From Flavobacteriaceae bacterium UBA3339 (GTDB taxonomy: Bacteria > Bacteroidota > Bacteroidia > Flavobacteriales > Flavobacteriaceae), in contig DERN01000014.1 in NCBI GenBank assembly GCA_002360925.1, positions 107,524-171,523 of the forward strand: a stretch of 64,000 nt of DNA, given 5' to 3'. This document shows positions 8,148 to 17,270 of this stretch, in pieces. How positions within the stretch are numbered: position 1 is the stretch's first letter; every line of letters starts with the position of its first letter. The notes under the pieces are model-generated. The model was not told the origin of the DNA and searched no databases. It was given only the letters and a program-made list of their open reading frames with translations. The position numbers and the translations under genes are program-made.

Positions 8148-9205
8148 TATTGTTTTTGTTCTTTATTGAAGTAAACCAAATAATAATACATTTGTTTTTC
8201 TTCATCCCAACCTTTTTCGATGAATTTTTCGGCTGATTCCGGATTGATAAAATCCAATTTTATTTGAACGTTCGTATCTAAATTAATCACGTTTTTAATC
8301 TTTTTACGAGCATCGGTTACTGCATTATTCGCAATTGGGAAAGACGAAACATCTTCTATACTGTATTTTTCTCCGCGATCGGTTTTATAGTTTTTAAATT
8401 CCATTTGAATATCGGGATTGTCGATTACTTCGTTAATGAAATTTTCTTCCTCGAATTCATCATTCTTAGCGAAATAATTCACAGAACGATTCATAAACAT
8501 TACTTCTTCCTTTTTATCTTCGGCAGGTAAAACTACTTCTTTTGCAAAATCCTGAACAAATTTCAAGTATTTTTTCGTCATAAAATTTTCGTCCTCAAAA
8601 GCATCAACCGATAAAAAATGCTCTAACCAATAACGCGCATCGTATCTGTTACTATCAACCGTTAAAATCTTATATCCTTCTTCTTTTTTATAATTAAAAA
8701 TGATACAACCTTTATCTAATTTCGATAAGTTAACACCTTGTTGCAAAATCATATCCAGATTGCTTGTGTTTTCTTCGAATTGAAGGAAATCGGCTTTTAA
8801 TTCGCTTTTAAAAATTCCGATTGCATCTACCGGATTATTATCAATAGTTAAATGCGTTAAATAAGTCACATAAACTTCTCCGTTTTTAATATGCGGATGA
8901 TTCGATTGTTCGAATAAATGTTTCGTGATTTTTTTAGAAACTTCATGAACATTGCTTGGATTTGCAAAAATCTCGTTCGCAAAATTGTACATATCGTTGT
9001 ATTCTAAATCTACATCGTGCGCAAACTGATAATAATTTTCTTCTTTTTCACGAAAAGGTTTAAAAAAATACTCTTTCAATAACGGAGCAATTTCATCGTT
9101 GATCGTTCCTGGTGTTTCAGAAAGAAAAATAGCTTCATTTCTACTTTTGTTTCCTACGCGATGTATCGATAAAGATTCAATCTGAGTATTGAATAAATTA
9201 ATCAT
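8147..9205 (-). CDS. 37-kDa nucleoid-associated protein family (NdpA/YejK-like)
   Basis: 352 residues, matching the length and layout of the NA37 family whose E. coli member YejK binds the nucleoid. It starts with MINLFNTQIESLSIHRVGNK, close to the typical I-x-x-x-x-H-x-V-G-N-K opening, and contains the KLDKGCIIFNY and YRYWL-like DSNRYDARYWLEHFL segments of the family. Cytoplasmic, DNA- or nucleoid-associated; exact role unknown. Single gene, convergent with the small membrane protein and 81 bases downstream of the pRiA4b-like gene on the same strand. Confidence 0.82.
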   Translation of the reverse strand: MINLFNTQIESLSIHRVGNKSRNEAIFLSETPGTINDEIAPLLKEYFFKPFREKEENYYQFAHDVDLEYNDMYNFANEIFANPSNVHEVSKKITKHLFEQSNHPHIKNGEVYVTYLTHLTIDNNPVDAIGIFKSELKADFLQFEENTSNLDMILQQGVNLSKLDKGCIIFNYKKEEGYKILTVDSNRYDARYWLEHFLSVDAFEDENFMTKKYLKFVQDFAKEVVLPAEDKKEEVMFMNRSVNYFAKNDEFEEENFINEVIDNPDIQMEFKNYKTDRGEKYSIEDVSSFPIANNAVTDARKKIKNVINLDTNVQIKLDFINPESAEKFIEKGWDEEKQMYYYLVYFNKEQKQ

Positions 9206-9286
9206 AGTTTTTAAGGTAAAAAATGTTAGGCAAAAAAAGAAAACCTTTTGAGTTTTCTTTTTTAGAATTTTATATTGTTGAATGAA

Positions 9287-9856
9287 TTAGTATTGATCGT
9301 CGTAGCCAAAATCTTCAAAGCTATCGTCGCCAAACATATCAAAATCTTCATCATCGTAATCGTCATCAAAATCTTCATCATCGTAATCGTCATCAAAATC
9401 TCCAAACATATCATCGTTCGATAACGGAGCATTAAAATCTTTTACTGGCGCATCATCCGGCAAAATTCCGTGCGAAAAAAGTAATGCAGGCAATTCTTTT
9501 TCTTCGGTTTCGTCGTCTTGTTCCATTGCAGCTAATTCCACAAAAAAAGTCCAATTTACAAAAGGATCGTAAATATAAAGAATCTTAGTTTGTTCTTCAT
9601 ACAACAAATCACTCAACTGAAAATCGTTCATCGTTTTTTGTTCTCCTGGAACATCGCCCATATCAAACAACGAAATTTCGTCTTCCTGATTCCATTTATC
9701 GTCACAAGTAAAGAACGAACCGCCTTCCATTCCGTCAAAACCAAATGCGTTGATAATGGCATTATGTAAATCTTCTAAAGTATCGGTATCTCTAATGGCG
9801 ATGTCACGTAAAACATCTTCTTCGGCATCTAATATAACGCGAAATTTGTAAACCAT
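9287..9856 (-). CDS. plasmid pRiA4b ORF-3-like protein with acidic repeat tail
   Basis: Residues 1-130 from the ATG at 9856 (MVYKFRVILDAEEDVLRDIAIRDTDTL...) match the PRiA4_ORF3-like fold, including the ...FFTCDDKWNQEDEISLFDMGD segment. Function of the family is unknown. The last 45 residues are almost only Asp, Glu, Phe and Tyr and are partly encoded by a 27-bp tandem duplication. A start 30 bases upstream is possible in frame, but it would fall just beyond a -7 promoter element at 9875-9882, leaving almost no leader, so the ATG at 9856 is preferred. Confidence 0.8.
   Translation of the reverse strand: MVYKFRVILDAEEDVLRDIAIRDTDTLEDLHNAIINAFGFDGMEGGSFFTCDDKWNQEDEISLFDMGDVPGEQKTMNDFQLSDLLYEEQTKILYIYDPFVNWTFFVELAAMEQDDETEEKELPALLFSHGILPDDAPVKDFNAPLSNDDMFGDFDDDYDDEDFDDDYDDEDFDMFGDDSFEDFGYDDQY
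9341..9394 (-). repeat. 27-bp tandem repeat, two exact copies
   Basis: Copies at 9341-9367 and 9368-9394 are identical. They encode a nine-residue acidic unit (DDDYDDEDF) near the C-terminus of the pRiA4b-like protein. The segment is flanked on both sides by the same 10 bases (caaacatatc). Confidence 0.9.
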
Positions 9857-9874
9857 AATTTGATTATTTGGATA

Positions 9875-9882
9875 CAAATGTA
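9875..9882 (-). promoter_or_regulatory. -7 promoter element of the pRiA4b-like gene
   Basis: On the minus strand TACATTTG fits TAnnTTTG. It lies between two candidate start codons (9886 and 9856) and favours the inner one. No clear TTG element is seen upstream. Confidence 0.5.
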
Positions 9883-10036
9883 TCATTTAAAAATGAGTTT
9901 TGAGCGGTTTTAAAATTGATTTTTTTTGATTATAGAAGCTTCTTACAACTCATCGGTAAAATATAACAGTTCATCGGATTTTAGTTTTCAGATAAATGAA
10001 CTTGATTTACTTTTGACTCATCAATAATACCAATTC

Positions 10037-10714
10037 ATGGAAACTTTTGTAAAAATATTAATTTATATTCATGCCTTTTTTGGCGGTTTAGGTTTATTCG
10101 CAGGAACAATTAGCATTGTAGTTCGTAAAGGAGGAAAAAATCATAAATTATGGGGAAAAATATTTTCCGTAGGAATGTTAATTAGCAGTTTACTTTCGTT
10201 GATTATAGCTTGCATTCCGAATCATCAAAGTATGTTTTTATTCTTAATCGGAATTTTTACTATTTATATGGTATCTGCTGGAAATAGAGCTTTAACATTA
10301 AAAGCTTCAATTAAAAGTAAAGCTGATTGGATCGATAAAAGTATTTCGTATTCTATGTTTATTATCGCTGTTTTAATGATTTTATTAGGAATCTACAGTT
10401 TTATAAATAATAGTGAATTATGGAAACTCTATTTCTTTTTCAGTGCATTTGGATTATTAATGACATATCGCGATTTTAAAACGTTTAAGCAATTTGTAAA
10501 CGATAATAAAATAGGAATTATAAGTCATGTTGGTCGAATGGTTGGTGCATTTATAACTTCGGTAACCGCTTTTATTGTGGCTGGTTTAAGTATTGGCAGT
10601 TTAACTTTTTGGTTATTACCAACTTTAATCGGAGTACCTTATATTGCATATTGGACACGTAAAATTGAAAAAACTAAAAAAAGAATTCATGGAACGGATA
10701 TTCAAACATCTTAA
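10037..10714 (+). CDS. multipass membrane protein, DUF2306-like
   Basis: 225 residues with about six hydrophobic helices. The start, IHAFFGGLGLFAG followed by RKGGKNHKLWGKIFSVGM, resembles the DUF2306 pattern of a His in the first helix and a K-G-x-x-H-x-x-x-G-K loop before the second. Function unknown. It overlaps the histidine kinase gene by 26 bases and so heads a four-gene operon (this gene, kinase, 2TM protein, LytTR regulator). A -7 element TACTTTTG lies at 10008-10015. Confidence 0.65.
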   Translation: METFVKILIYIHAFFGGLGLFAGTISIVVRKGGKNHKLWGKIFSVGMLISSLLSLIIACIPNHQSMFLFLIGIFTIYMVSAGNRALTLKASIKSKADWIDKSISYSMFIIAVLMILLGIYSFINNSELWKLYFFFSAFGLLMTYRDFKTFKQFVNDNKIGIISHVGRMVGAFITSVTAFIVAGLSIGSLTFWLLPTLIGVPYIAYWTRKIEKTKKRIHGTDIQTS

Positions 10715-11987
10715 ATGGTTTTTAACAACACTTATATTTTGTTATTTATTAATTCTGGCAATTAATTTCCAATTCGGTAAAGTAACATATCAAGATTTTA
10801 GTTTTGTTATGCAATTTCTAAGTGTATTCATTTATACTTTCGGAATTTATATTGCAAATGCATTTGTTTTAAACAAATACTTTTCGAAAAACATACAGAA
10901 AAAAAATGCTTTTATCGAAGGTTTACTTTTTGCAAACATTCTTACCGTTTTTGTTGTCATAGTTTTAGATACAACGCGTTTTTACTTTTTCACAAACTCA
11001 AATTTCATAGAAGCAGTTAGTAAAGTAGGTAATAATTATGTAACAATTATTTTCTCAATGGTTATCACAAGCATTGTTTATATTGTGTTAACCAATCGGA
11101 AAAAAGATAAAAGCGAAGTAATTGAACACAAAACAACAGCAACTAAAGCAACAGCCTCTTTTGAAAGTTTAAAAAGTCAGCTTGATCCGCATTTTTTATT
11201 CAATTCTTTAAACGTTTTGAGTTCTTTAATTGAAGAAAATCCAAAGAAAGCGCAAGAATTTACAATTTCGTTATCAAAAATTTATCGATATGTTTTAGAA
11301 CATCAAGATAAAAATTTAGTGAGTATTGAAGATGAATTAAATTTTGCTAAATCGTATGTTGATTTATTACAAATGCGTTTCGAAAATGGATTGATCGTAA
11401 ATTTTCCGAATGAAATTACAGAATCTAATTTTAAAATGATTCCGCTTAGTTTACAATTACTTCTAGAAAACGCGATAAAACATAATATTGTAAGCGAACC
11501 AAAACCTTTAATTATTGATTTATTTTTTGAAGAAGATCATTTAATTGTAAAGAATAATTATCAAAAAAAGGAAACATTTTCTTCTAAAAACGGAATTGGA
11601 TTAGAAAATATTATCAATCGATATGCTTTAATTAGCGACAAAACGATTTCAATTAATCAATCTAAAAATGATTTTATTGTCAAGCTTCCTTTAATTTCTG
11701 AACAAACAAGATATGAATATCAGCAAGAAATGTTCGAAATTGAATTGTTCGAAACAGCTTATGAAAAAATGGTTCGTTTAAAAGAATTATATGTTACTAT
11801 TTGGGTTTCTGCCATAGGATTTCCTTTATCTGTGATTCTTAATATTTGGATTTATCCCGACTTTAAATGGTCTTATATAATGGGATTTTTTATGGTAACA
11901 GCCCTTCTGATAAATGGTTTTAGAGTAGTTAATTTGTTTGGAAAATGGGAACAAAATATGATTAAAAAACAACTAAATAAAAAATAA
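10689..11987 (+). CDS. LytS/YehU-type sensor histidine kinase with C-terminal 2TM domain
   Basis: 432 residues from the ATG at 10689. Four hydrophobic helices at the N-terminus are followed by the His_kinase (PF06580) core: the phospho-acceptor in LDPHFLFNSLN (His about 168), the N-box in LLLENAIKHN, and GIGLENI as G-box. After the catalytic domain comes an extra segment (LKELYVTIWVSAIGFPLSVILNIWIYP...) with two helices resembling the 2TM domain encoded separately by the next gene. The frame extends back to 10644, but that start lies deep inside the preceding gene. Partner of the LytTR regulator at 12293. Confidence 0.88.
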   Translation: MERIFKHLKWFLTTLIFCYLLILAINFQFGKVTYQDFSFVMQFLSVFIYTFGIYIANAFVLNKYFSKNIQKKNAFIEGLLFANILTVFVVIVLDTTRFYFFTNSNFIEAVSKVGNNYVTIIFSMVITSIVYIVLTNRKKDKSEVIEHKTTATKATASFESLKSQLDPHFLFNSLNVLSSLIEENPKKAQEFTISLSKIYRYVLEHQDKNLVSIEDELNFAKSYVDLLQMRFENGLIVNFPNEITESNFKMIPLSLQLLLENAIKHNIVSEPKPLIIDLFFEEDHLIVKNNYQKKETFSSKNGIGLENIINRYALISDKTISINQSKNDFIVKLPLISEQTRYEYQQEMFEIELFETAYEKMVRLKELYVTIWVSAIGFPLSVILNIWIYPDFKWSYIMGFFMVTALLINGFRVVNLFGKWEQNMIKKQLNKK

Positions 11988-11990
11988 AAC

Positions 11991-12287
11991 ATGGAAAATT
12001 ATAATAAAATTGAGTTTTTAAAAGCCAAAAAAAGAGTCAAAAAAGTTAAAGAATTTTATATTCATTTAATCGTTTATATTTGTGTAAATTCACTTTTTGT
12101 AATTTCGAATTTAGTAAATCCAAAGGGCGGATATTGGTTTTTCTTCCCGATGATTGGTTGGGGAATTGGACTTTTTTCGCATGCTGCAGGAGTTTTTCAT
12201 TTTATTCCATTTCTAAATAAAGAATGGGAAAATAGAAAAATAAAAGAATATATGGAAAAAGAACGAAACGCTTTAAAAAACAATTAA
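11991..12287 (+). CDS. 2TM domain protein
   Basis: 98 residues: basic N-terminal helix (AKKRVKKVKEFYIHLIVY), then two hydrophobic helices separated by NPKGGYWFFFPMIGWGIGL, then FNKEWENRKIKEYMEKE. This is the 2TM domain (PF13239) commonly found beside LytS/LytTR genes in Flavobacteriia. Role unknown, possibly a membrane partner of the kinase. Three bases after the kinase stop and five bases before the regulator. Confidence 0.82.
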   Translation: MENYNKIEFLKAKKRVKKVKEFYIHLIVYICVNSLFVISNLVNPKGGYWFFFPMIGWGIGLFSHAAGVFHFIPFLNKEWENRKIKEYMEKERNALKNN

Positions 12288-12292
12288 ACCAA

Positions 12293-13027
12293 ATGGAAAT
12301 CTTAATTATTGAAGACGAAAAACCTGCTGCGCGTTTGTTGAAACGAAAAGTAGAACAATTAGGTTACGCAGTTACCAATATTTTAACTTCGATTGAAGAC
12401 AGTTTAATATGGTTTTCTGCTAACAAACATCCGGAATTAATTTTAGCAGATATTCAATTAGCAGATGGTTTATCATTTGAAATATTTGAGCAATTAAACA
12501 TTAAAAGCGCTGTGATTTTTACAACAGCTTACGACGAATATGCTTTACGGGCTTTTAAATTAAACAGCATTGATTATTTGTTAAAACCGATCGACGAAAA
12601 TGAATTGAAAGTTGCAATAGAGAAATTTTCTGCTCGCAAACAGCAAACTACAATCGATTCGGATTTGATAAAAAGGTTATTTCAAAAAGAATACAAAAAC
12701 CGATTTACAATCAAAGCTGGAAATGTTTTCAAAATTATAGATATAAATGAAATTGAATGTTTTTACAGCGCATTTAAAAGTAGTTTTTTAGTTACAAAAG
12801 AAGGAAGAACATTTCCGTTAGAAGAAAGTTTAGATTCAATAGAAAAAGAGCTGAATCCGTTACATTTTTATCGAGTAAATCGTCAATTTATTATTACGAT
12901 TCAGGCAATTAAAGAAATTAGTATTTACAGTAATTCTCGTTTAAAAGTTCTTTTAAATCATTATAACGAGGAAGATATTATTGTAAGTAGAGAACGTGTT
13001 CAGGATTTTAAAAATTGGATAAGTTAA
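12293..13027 (+). CDS. LytTR-family response regulator
   Basis: N-terminal receiver domain with acidic pocket E7-D8, phospho-acceptor D53 (LILADIQLADG), and the conserved Thr and Lys (VIFTTAYDEYA, YLLKPID). Residues about 140-244 form a LytTR DNA-binding domain (NRFTIKAGNVFKIIDINEIECFYS... FYRVNRQFIITIQAIKEI). Cognate regulator of the kinase encoded two genes upstream; target genes are unknown. Confidence 0.92.
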   Translation: MEILIIEDEKPAARLLKRKVEQLGYAVTNILTSIEDSLIWFSANKHPELILADIQLADGLSFEIFEQLNIKSAVIFTTAYDEYALRAFKLNSIDYLLKPIDENELKVAIEKFSARKQQTTIDSDLIKRLFQKEYKNRFTIKAGNVFKIIDINEIECFYSAFKSSFLVTKEGRTFPLEESLDSIEKELNPLHFYRVNRQFIITIQAIKEISIYSNSRLKVLLNHYNEEDIIVSRERVQDFKNWIS

Positions 13028-13035
13028 TTTCTGAT

Positions 13036-13062
13036 TTTGTACGATTCGATTTTCGTAATTTT
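13036..13062 (+). promoter_or_regulatory. promoter of the thioredoxin-like gene
   Basis: TTG (13036-13038), 16-base spacer, TAATTTTG (13055-13062). It lies just ahead of the ATG at 13081, which argues against starting the protein at 13015. Confidence 0.6.
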
Positions 13063-13080
13063 GATAAAATTTCAATAAAG

Positions 13081-13581
13081 ATGAAAAAAGTAGTTGTAGC
13101 ATTCTTTATGTTGTTTATTTCGTTACAATCGATTTCGATTGAAGCACAAACAACATCGAAAACAGAAAGTAAATCTCTTGAAAAACCATACAATTCGGAA
13201 GATAACGCTCAAGCAAAAATCGATGCTTTAATAAAGCAAGCAAAAAAAGAGAAGAAAAACATTATTTTACAAGCTGGCGGAAATTGGTGCAGTTGGTGTC
13301 TTTTATTTAACGATTTTATCAAAACCAATAAAGCTGTTAAAGTCAATCTTAAGAAAAACTTCTTGTATTATCATCTAAACTATTCGAAAGAAAATAAAAA
13401 CGAAGCTGTTTTTAAAAAATACGCTCCAGAAGGTGATAAATTAGGATATCCGTTTTTTATCGTATTAAACGTTAACGGAAAAGTAATTAAACTTCAAGAA
13501 AGCGGAAGCTTAGAACAAGGAAAAGGTTATAACGAAGGAAAAGTGCTTAATTTTCTTAATTCGGTTAAATATAAACCCTAA
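13081..13581 (+). CDS. secreted thioredoxin-family protein
   Basis: 166 residues with a signal peptide (MKKVVVAFFMLFISLQSISIEAQ), so periplasmic. The thioredoxin-like domain carries GGNWCSWCLLF with the redox pair C70-x-x-C73 and later YPFFIVLNVNGKVI, the cis-Pro region. It is closest to the Thioredoxin_7/DUF255-like group found in Bacteroidota; the disulfide partner is unknown. The frame opens 66 bases earlier, but the promoter lies there. Confidence 0.82.
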   Translation: MKKVVVAFFMLFISLQSISIEAQTTSKTESKSLEKPYNSEDNAQAKIDALIKQAKKEKKNIILQAGGNWCSWCLLFNDFIKTNKAVKVNLKKNFLYYHLNYSKENKNEAVFKKYAPEGDKLGYPFFIVLNVNGKVIKLQESGSLEQGKGYNEGKVLNFLNSVKYKP

Positions 13582-13606
13582 TCTCGATATGTTGAGATTA
13601 GGGTTT
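13573..13606. terminator. bidirectional terminator overlapping two stop codons
   Basis: AAACCCTAATCTC (13573-13585) pairs perfectly with GAGATTAGGGTTT (13594-13606). The left arm contains the thioredoxin-like gene's last codons and stop; the right arm contains the end of the convergent S41 peptidase gene. Confidence 0.8.
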
Positions 13607-15232
13607 GTTATATTTACCAATCTCCTTCAAAATCCATTGTAATTCAGGATCATTTTTATTAACAATTTCTTCTATTGTTGGTTTTATTTTTACATCGGGA
13701 ATAACTCCAAAACCTTCTTTTTTAGTTTGTTCTTTTGGTTTTATAGTCATTAAGCCAACTCTTAATTTTAGTTTCGAGTGTGGTAATTTTAAAACTGGCA
13801 TCATTCCAGCAACGGTTCCGTTAAAAGTTCCGCCTGTTTCTTCTCCGACAAAAATCGCTCTGTTTCTTCCTTTTAAATGTGATGAAATAATTGCAGCTGC
13901 CGAAAAGGTCATTCCATCTGTGATTACATATATTTTGTTTTTGTAATTTAATGGTTTTGGATCTGTTAGTTTAGAAGATTGAATCGGTAATTTTAATGAA
14001 TTATCTTCATATCTTTTTGCTGAAATTCCTCTAACGGAAGCAAAAACAGATAAAAACGGAGCTGCTAATATTTTTTCAACTACACTTCTTTCTTTAAAAA
14101 CATTAAAAAAAGTAGTTCGATTAGTAATAGTTGCCGGCTGAATAAATTGATAGGTACTATCATTTAAATATTGGGATAGTTTATAAATTTCGTTCAATCT
14201 GCCACCTGGATTTCCTCGTAAATCTATAATTAAATTTTGAACGTTATGATGTTTTAATTCAGCAAAAATAGTATCATAAACCTTAACTTTTCCCTCAACA
14301 AAATCCTTAATTTTCAACAGAACAATTGTACTGTCATTTTTGACAGGATATATCAATTCTTTTGAATATTGTTTTGTTTCAGAATCATAACCAAACCATT
14401 TTCGCTTATAATTTAATTCTTTCGCCAATTTTTTATCAGCAATTTTTTTTATTTTTAGTTCTTCTTTTGTCAGCTTTTTCGACGTTAATGTATCTGTTTT
14501 AGCATAAACCATTTTAAGACTATCGGCTAATTGTTTTCGCTCTTCCTTAGTCTCTTTATTTCTGAAAGTTCGTTTTACAGTTTGATGGAAAACAGAATCA
14601 CCACAAGAAATATGGAATTGAATACTGTCGGTAAATCCAATTTCTTCATTATAAAACGATTTAGCTTTTTTAGCAAAGAATTTCGGAATTCCCGTTTCAT
14701 TAAATCCGTCTGAAGTAAATGTTTTTCGATATTTATTGAATAAGTCTTGAGGTTTAATTCCATTAATATCTAATATTTCGGATCCAATTTGAATAATTGA
14801 ATCTTTTTTTGAATCGTTCGATTTTACATATAATTTATCATTTAGATATTCGAATGTGAAGAAATTTAAAGGGTGTTTAGAACCTTTATATTTCTTTTTT
14901 AACGAATCGGGCGAAACCAACGAAATCATATTCATGCTCATATGTCCTTGATGAACCGAAGCTACAATTGGACTAATCTTCAGATAAAATTCATTGGGTT
15001 TCATTGGTACTTTCAAGTTTCGAGAAAGACTATCGAATTTTCGATCTAAATCTTCTTTCGAAATGTACCAATACAAATCAGGATGCATTTTTTCTAATTG
15101 CTTTTTAACGTATTTTACATCTTTCTGTAAATCTGTTGGAGCAATATTCGTATTATAATGCTTATTTTGTTTGTCGTGACTTGCGCAAGAAACAAGTCCT
15201 GAAATAAAAAGAATAACAGCTATTTTTTTCAT
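13598..15232 (-). CDS. S41-family peptidase lipoprotein
   Basis: C-terminal processing peptidase-like serine protease. From the ATG at 15232 the signal peptide MKKIAVILFISGLVSC gives a lipoprotein cysteine, so it is anchored in the envelope. The S41 core holds LIIDLRGNPGGRLNEIYKL, then YVITDGMTFSAAAIISSHLKG with the nucleophile Ser in TFSAA, and FVGEETGG. A large lysine-rich insertion (near residues 230-290) precedes the core, and no clear PDZ domain is seen. The reading frame starts 24 bases earlier, but the lipoprotein start is preferred. Substrate unknown. Confidence 0.85.
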   Translation of the reverse strand: MKKIAVILFISGLVSCASHDKQNKHYNTNIAPTDLQKDVKYVKKQLEKMHPDLYWYISKEDLDRKFDSLSRNLKVPMKPNEFYLKISPIVASVHQGHMSMNMISLVSPDSLKKKYKGSKHPLNFFTFEYLNDKLYVKSNDSKKDSIIQIGSEILDINGIKPQDLFNKYRKTFTSDGFNETGIPKFFAKKAKSFYNEEIGFTDSIQFHISCGDSVFHQTVKRTFRNKETKEERKQLADSLKMVYAKTDTLTSKKLTKEELKIKKIADKKLAKELNYKRKWFGYDSETKQYSKELIYPVKNDSTIVLLKIKDFVEGKVKVYDTIFAELKHHNVQNLIIDLRGNPGGRLNEIYKLSQYLNDSTYQFIQPATITNRTTFFNVFKERSVVEKILAAPFLSVFASVRGISAKRYEDNSLKLPIQSSKLTDPKPLNYKNKIYVITDGMTFSAAAIISSHLKGRNRAIFVGEETGGTFNGTVAGMMPVLKLPHSKLKLRVGLMTIKPKEQTKKEGFGVIPDVKIKPTIEEIVNKNDPELQWILKEIGKYNKP

Positions 15233-15271
15233 AAATAGATTTAAAAAAAGCGACAAAATGCCGCTTATAAT

Positions 15272-16474
15272 TTAATCGTTAACTTGAATATATGGATAAT
15301 TCCCTAATTTTGGAGCCAATTCTTTGGTCTTATATGCCAATTGCGAATTATGGTTGTTGAAACAAATAATGGTAATCGTATCTTGACGTAAAGTCACATA
15401 AGATGATCTATTTCCGCGCCACCAGCCGTTGTGAAATGTATATAAATTTCCTTCGCCATTTTTAGGTTCAACCATTCGAATCGCCAAACCGTAATTATTT
15501 TGCCCATTTTTTTCGTAAGAATAACCTTTGTACATCTCCATTTTTAAAGCTTTACTAATAAAATTATCAGAATATAAAGCTTTGTCTAATTTTAATAAAT
15601 CTCGGGCTGTTGTATAGATATTTTTGTCGCCGTAAGTTCCATCCAAATAATCCCAATGCATTCTAGAGTTGTTTGCATTGTACGATTGTGTTACGTTTTC
15701 TTTATTGTCTAAATTTTCCAAAACAAACGTATTGTGCATTTTTAAAGGCTCTAAAACGAGTTCTTTCATTGCATCTTGAAACGACTTTTTAGTAACTTCT
15801 TCTACAATCAAAGCCAACATGACGTAATTCGTGTTCGAATAGGTAAAACGTGTATTAGGTTTGAAATCTAATTTGATACTTTTCGTAGCCAATAAATTCA
15901 AAACGTCTTGATTTGTTATCGTTGTTTTCGTGTCCCAAATTCCTTTATTGGAAGTAAAATGTCCGTAATATGGCAAACCAGAACGATGATTTAACAACAT
16001 ACGAACGGTAATATCTTCATACGGAAAAAGAGGTAAAATAGTATTTACTTTTTGATCTAACGTAATTTTTTTATCATTAATTAAACGCAAAACTGTAACA
16101 CCAGTATAAACTTTCCCAACCGAAGCAACGTGCATAGGAGTAGAGTCGGTAATTTGTTCTTTTTTCTGATAGTTTGAATAACCTTTGTTGTCTTCAAAAA
16201 TGATTTGTCCGTTCTTAGCGACTAAAAACTGTCCCCAAAAATTACCACGATTAATTCGATTGTTGTAAAATTCCTCAACAATTTCGCGGGTTTCAAGTTT
16301 ATATTTTGGTGTAACCGGATTAAATTTTACTTCATAAGGATCTTCTACGGATAGTTTGTTTTTATCTTTTAATAAATCACTTTTCTTCCGAATTACTTGG
16401 GCTAAGTCGAAGTTTTTATCGCATGAAGCTGCCGTAATTCCAATAAACAAAAGTGGTAAAAATATTTTTTTCAT
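15272..16474 (-). CDS. serine hydrolase of the class C beta-lactamase family, lipoprotein
   Basis: Envelope-anchored (MKKIFLPLLFIGITAASC, lipoprotein Cys18). Catalytic S-x-x-K is S118-V-G-K121, the second motif is Y-S-N in FTYSNTNYVMLALIVEEVT, and HNG in YTFHNGWWRGN stands in for K-T-G, as in esterase/DD-peptidase members (PF00144). Such proteins are usually esterases, D-aminopeptidases or cell-wall hydrolases rather than true beta-lactamases. It lies 39 bases upstream of the S41 gene on the same strand and may be cotranscribed with it. Confidence 0.87.
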   Translation of the reverse strand: MKKIFLPLLFIGITAASCDKNFDLAQVIRKKSDLLKDKNKLSVEDPYEVKFNPVTPKYKLETREIVEEFYNNRINRGNFWGQFLVAKNGQIIFEDNKGYSNYQKKEQITDSTPMHVASVGKVYTGVTVLRLINDKKITLDQKVNTILPLFPYEDITVRMLLNHRSGLPYYGHFTSNKGIWDTKTTITNQDVLNLLATKSIKLDFKPNTRFTYSNTNYVMLALIVEEVTKKSFQDAMKELVLEPLKMHNTFVLENLDNKENVTQSYNANNSRMHWDYLDGTYGDKNIYTTARDLLKLDKALYSDNFISKALKMEMYKGYSYEKNGQNNYGLAIRMVEPKNGEGNLYTFHNGWWRGNRSSYVTLRQDTITIICFNNHNSQLAYKTKELAPKLGNYPYIQVND

Positions 16475-16584
16475 TTTTTAGTAATAACTGAGATAACAAA
16501 TATAAACGTTTTGTCTGGGTTGGGAAGGGAATTTATGAAGAAAGTTTACTTAAAGTTTTAAGTTTAATAGTATCAAAAATGAAT

Positions 16585-16611
16585 AAAAGCAATACAAAAT
16601 GTATTGCTTTT
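16585..16611 (-). terminator. terminator after the lipoprotein gene at 16634
   Basis: AAAAGCAATAC pairs with GTATTGCTTTT around five bases; on the minus strand a T-rich end follows. Confidence 0.75.
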
Positions 16612-16633
16612 CAATTAAATGATCTTTTAAAAA

Positions 16634-17176
16634 CTAAAATGTAACTGTCCCTTCAATGTCTATACCTTCTTCAACCGTCTCTAATTTGGTATTAACTTTC
16701 TCGAATTTACCTTTAAAAGTTAGTTTGCCATTTATAAATTGGGCACCTACAGCATCATAACTTTCAAGTAATTTTATATCGGTTAATTTTATCGATCCTT
16801 TAGAATCGTCTTCTAATGAATTGTAAATATAGCCATCAATCATATTTCCAATTGCAATTTGCGAATCTTCAAAATCACCTGTACCGTCCTCGTTAAAAAT
16901 ACCTCCCGTAAATTGTAAATTAGCATATGTTCCCACAATTTGATATCCTTCAAATTTATCTTCGATAAATCTTTTTGTTCCAACAAGAGCACCAGGACCA
17001 GAGTTTGTTATAGTTTTTCCAGCATCAACTCCAGATAAAATTTTAATTTGTAAAGATCCTTTTTGTGATGAGTTTGTTGGTAATTCTTCAGAAACATATT
17101 CGGCACAAGAGTAAAAAAAATTAGTAGTAACTAATAAACTTGTAATAATAGAAGTAGTAATTAATTGTTTTTTCAT
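16634..17176 (-). CDS. putative lipoprotein, unknown function
   Basis: 180 residues. The leader MKKQLITTSIITSLLVTTNFFYSC ends in a cysteine and looks like a lipoprotein signal, though with F-Y-S-C instead of the usual L-x-x-C. The mature part is beta-rich with polar loops (SLQIKILSGVDAGKTITNSG..., KLTFKGKFEKVN). No family recognised. It is divergent from the class D beta-lactamase-like gene. Confidence 0.6.
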   Translation of the reverse strand: MKKQLITTSIITSLLVTTNFFYSCAEYVSEELPTNSSQKGSLQIKILSGVDAGKTITNSGPGALVGTKRFIEDKFEGYQIVGTYANLQFTGGIFNEDGTGDFEDSQIAIGNMIDGYIYNSLEDDSKGSIKLTDIKLLESYDAVGAQFINGKLTFKGKFEKVNTKLETVEEGIDIEGTVTF

Positions 17177-17251
17177 ATTTTAAATTTATTTGATTAAATA
17201 TTAACAAATAAAGAAAATATTTTTGAATTTTAAAATTAAATTTTAATTTAT

Positions 17252-17259
17252 TATTTTTG
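17252..17259 (+). promoter_or_regulatory. -7 promoter element of the class D-like gene
   Basis: TATTTTTG fits TAnnTTTG, 11 bases before the ATG at 17271. The nearest TTG (17223-17225) has a rather long spacer. Confidence 0.4.
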
Positions 17260-17270
17260 AAAAAAACAAT

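Noticed and set aside
15272..16474. True class C beta-lactamase
   Set aside because: The third motif is HNG rather than KTG and the protein is a lipoprotein; esterase or peptidase role is more likely.
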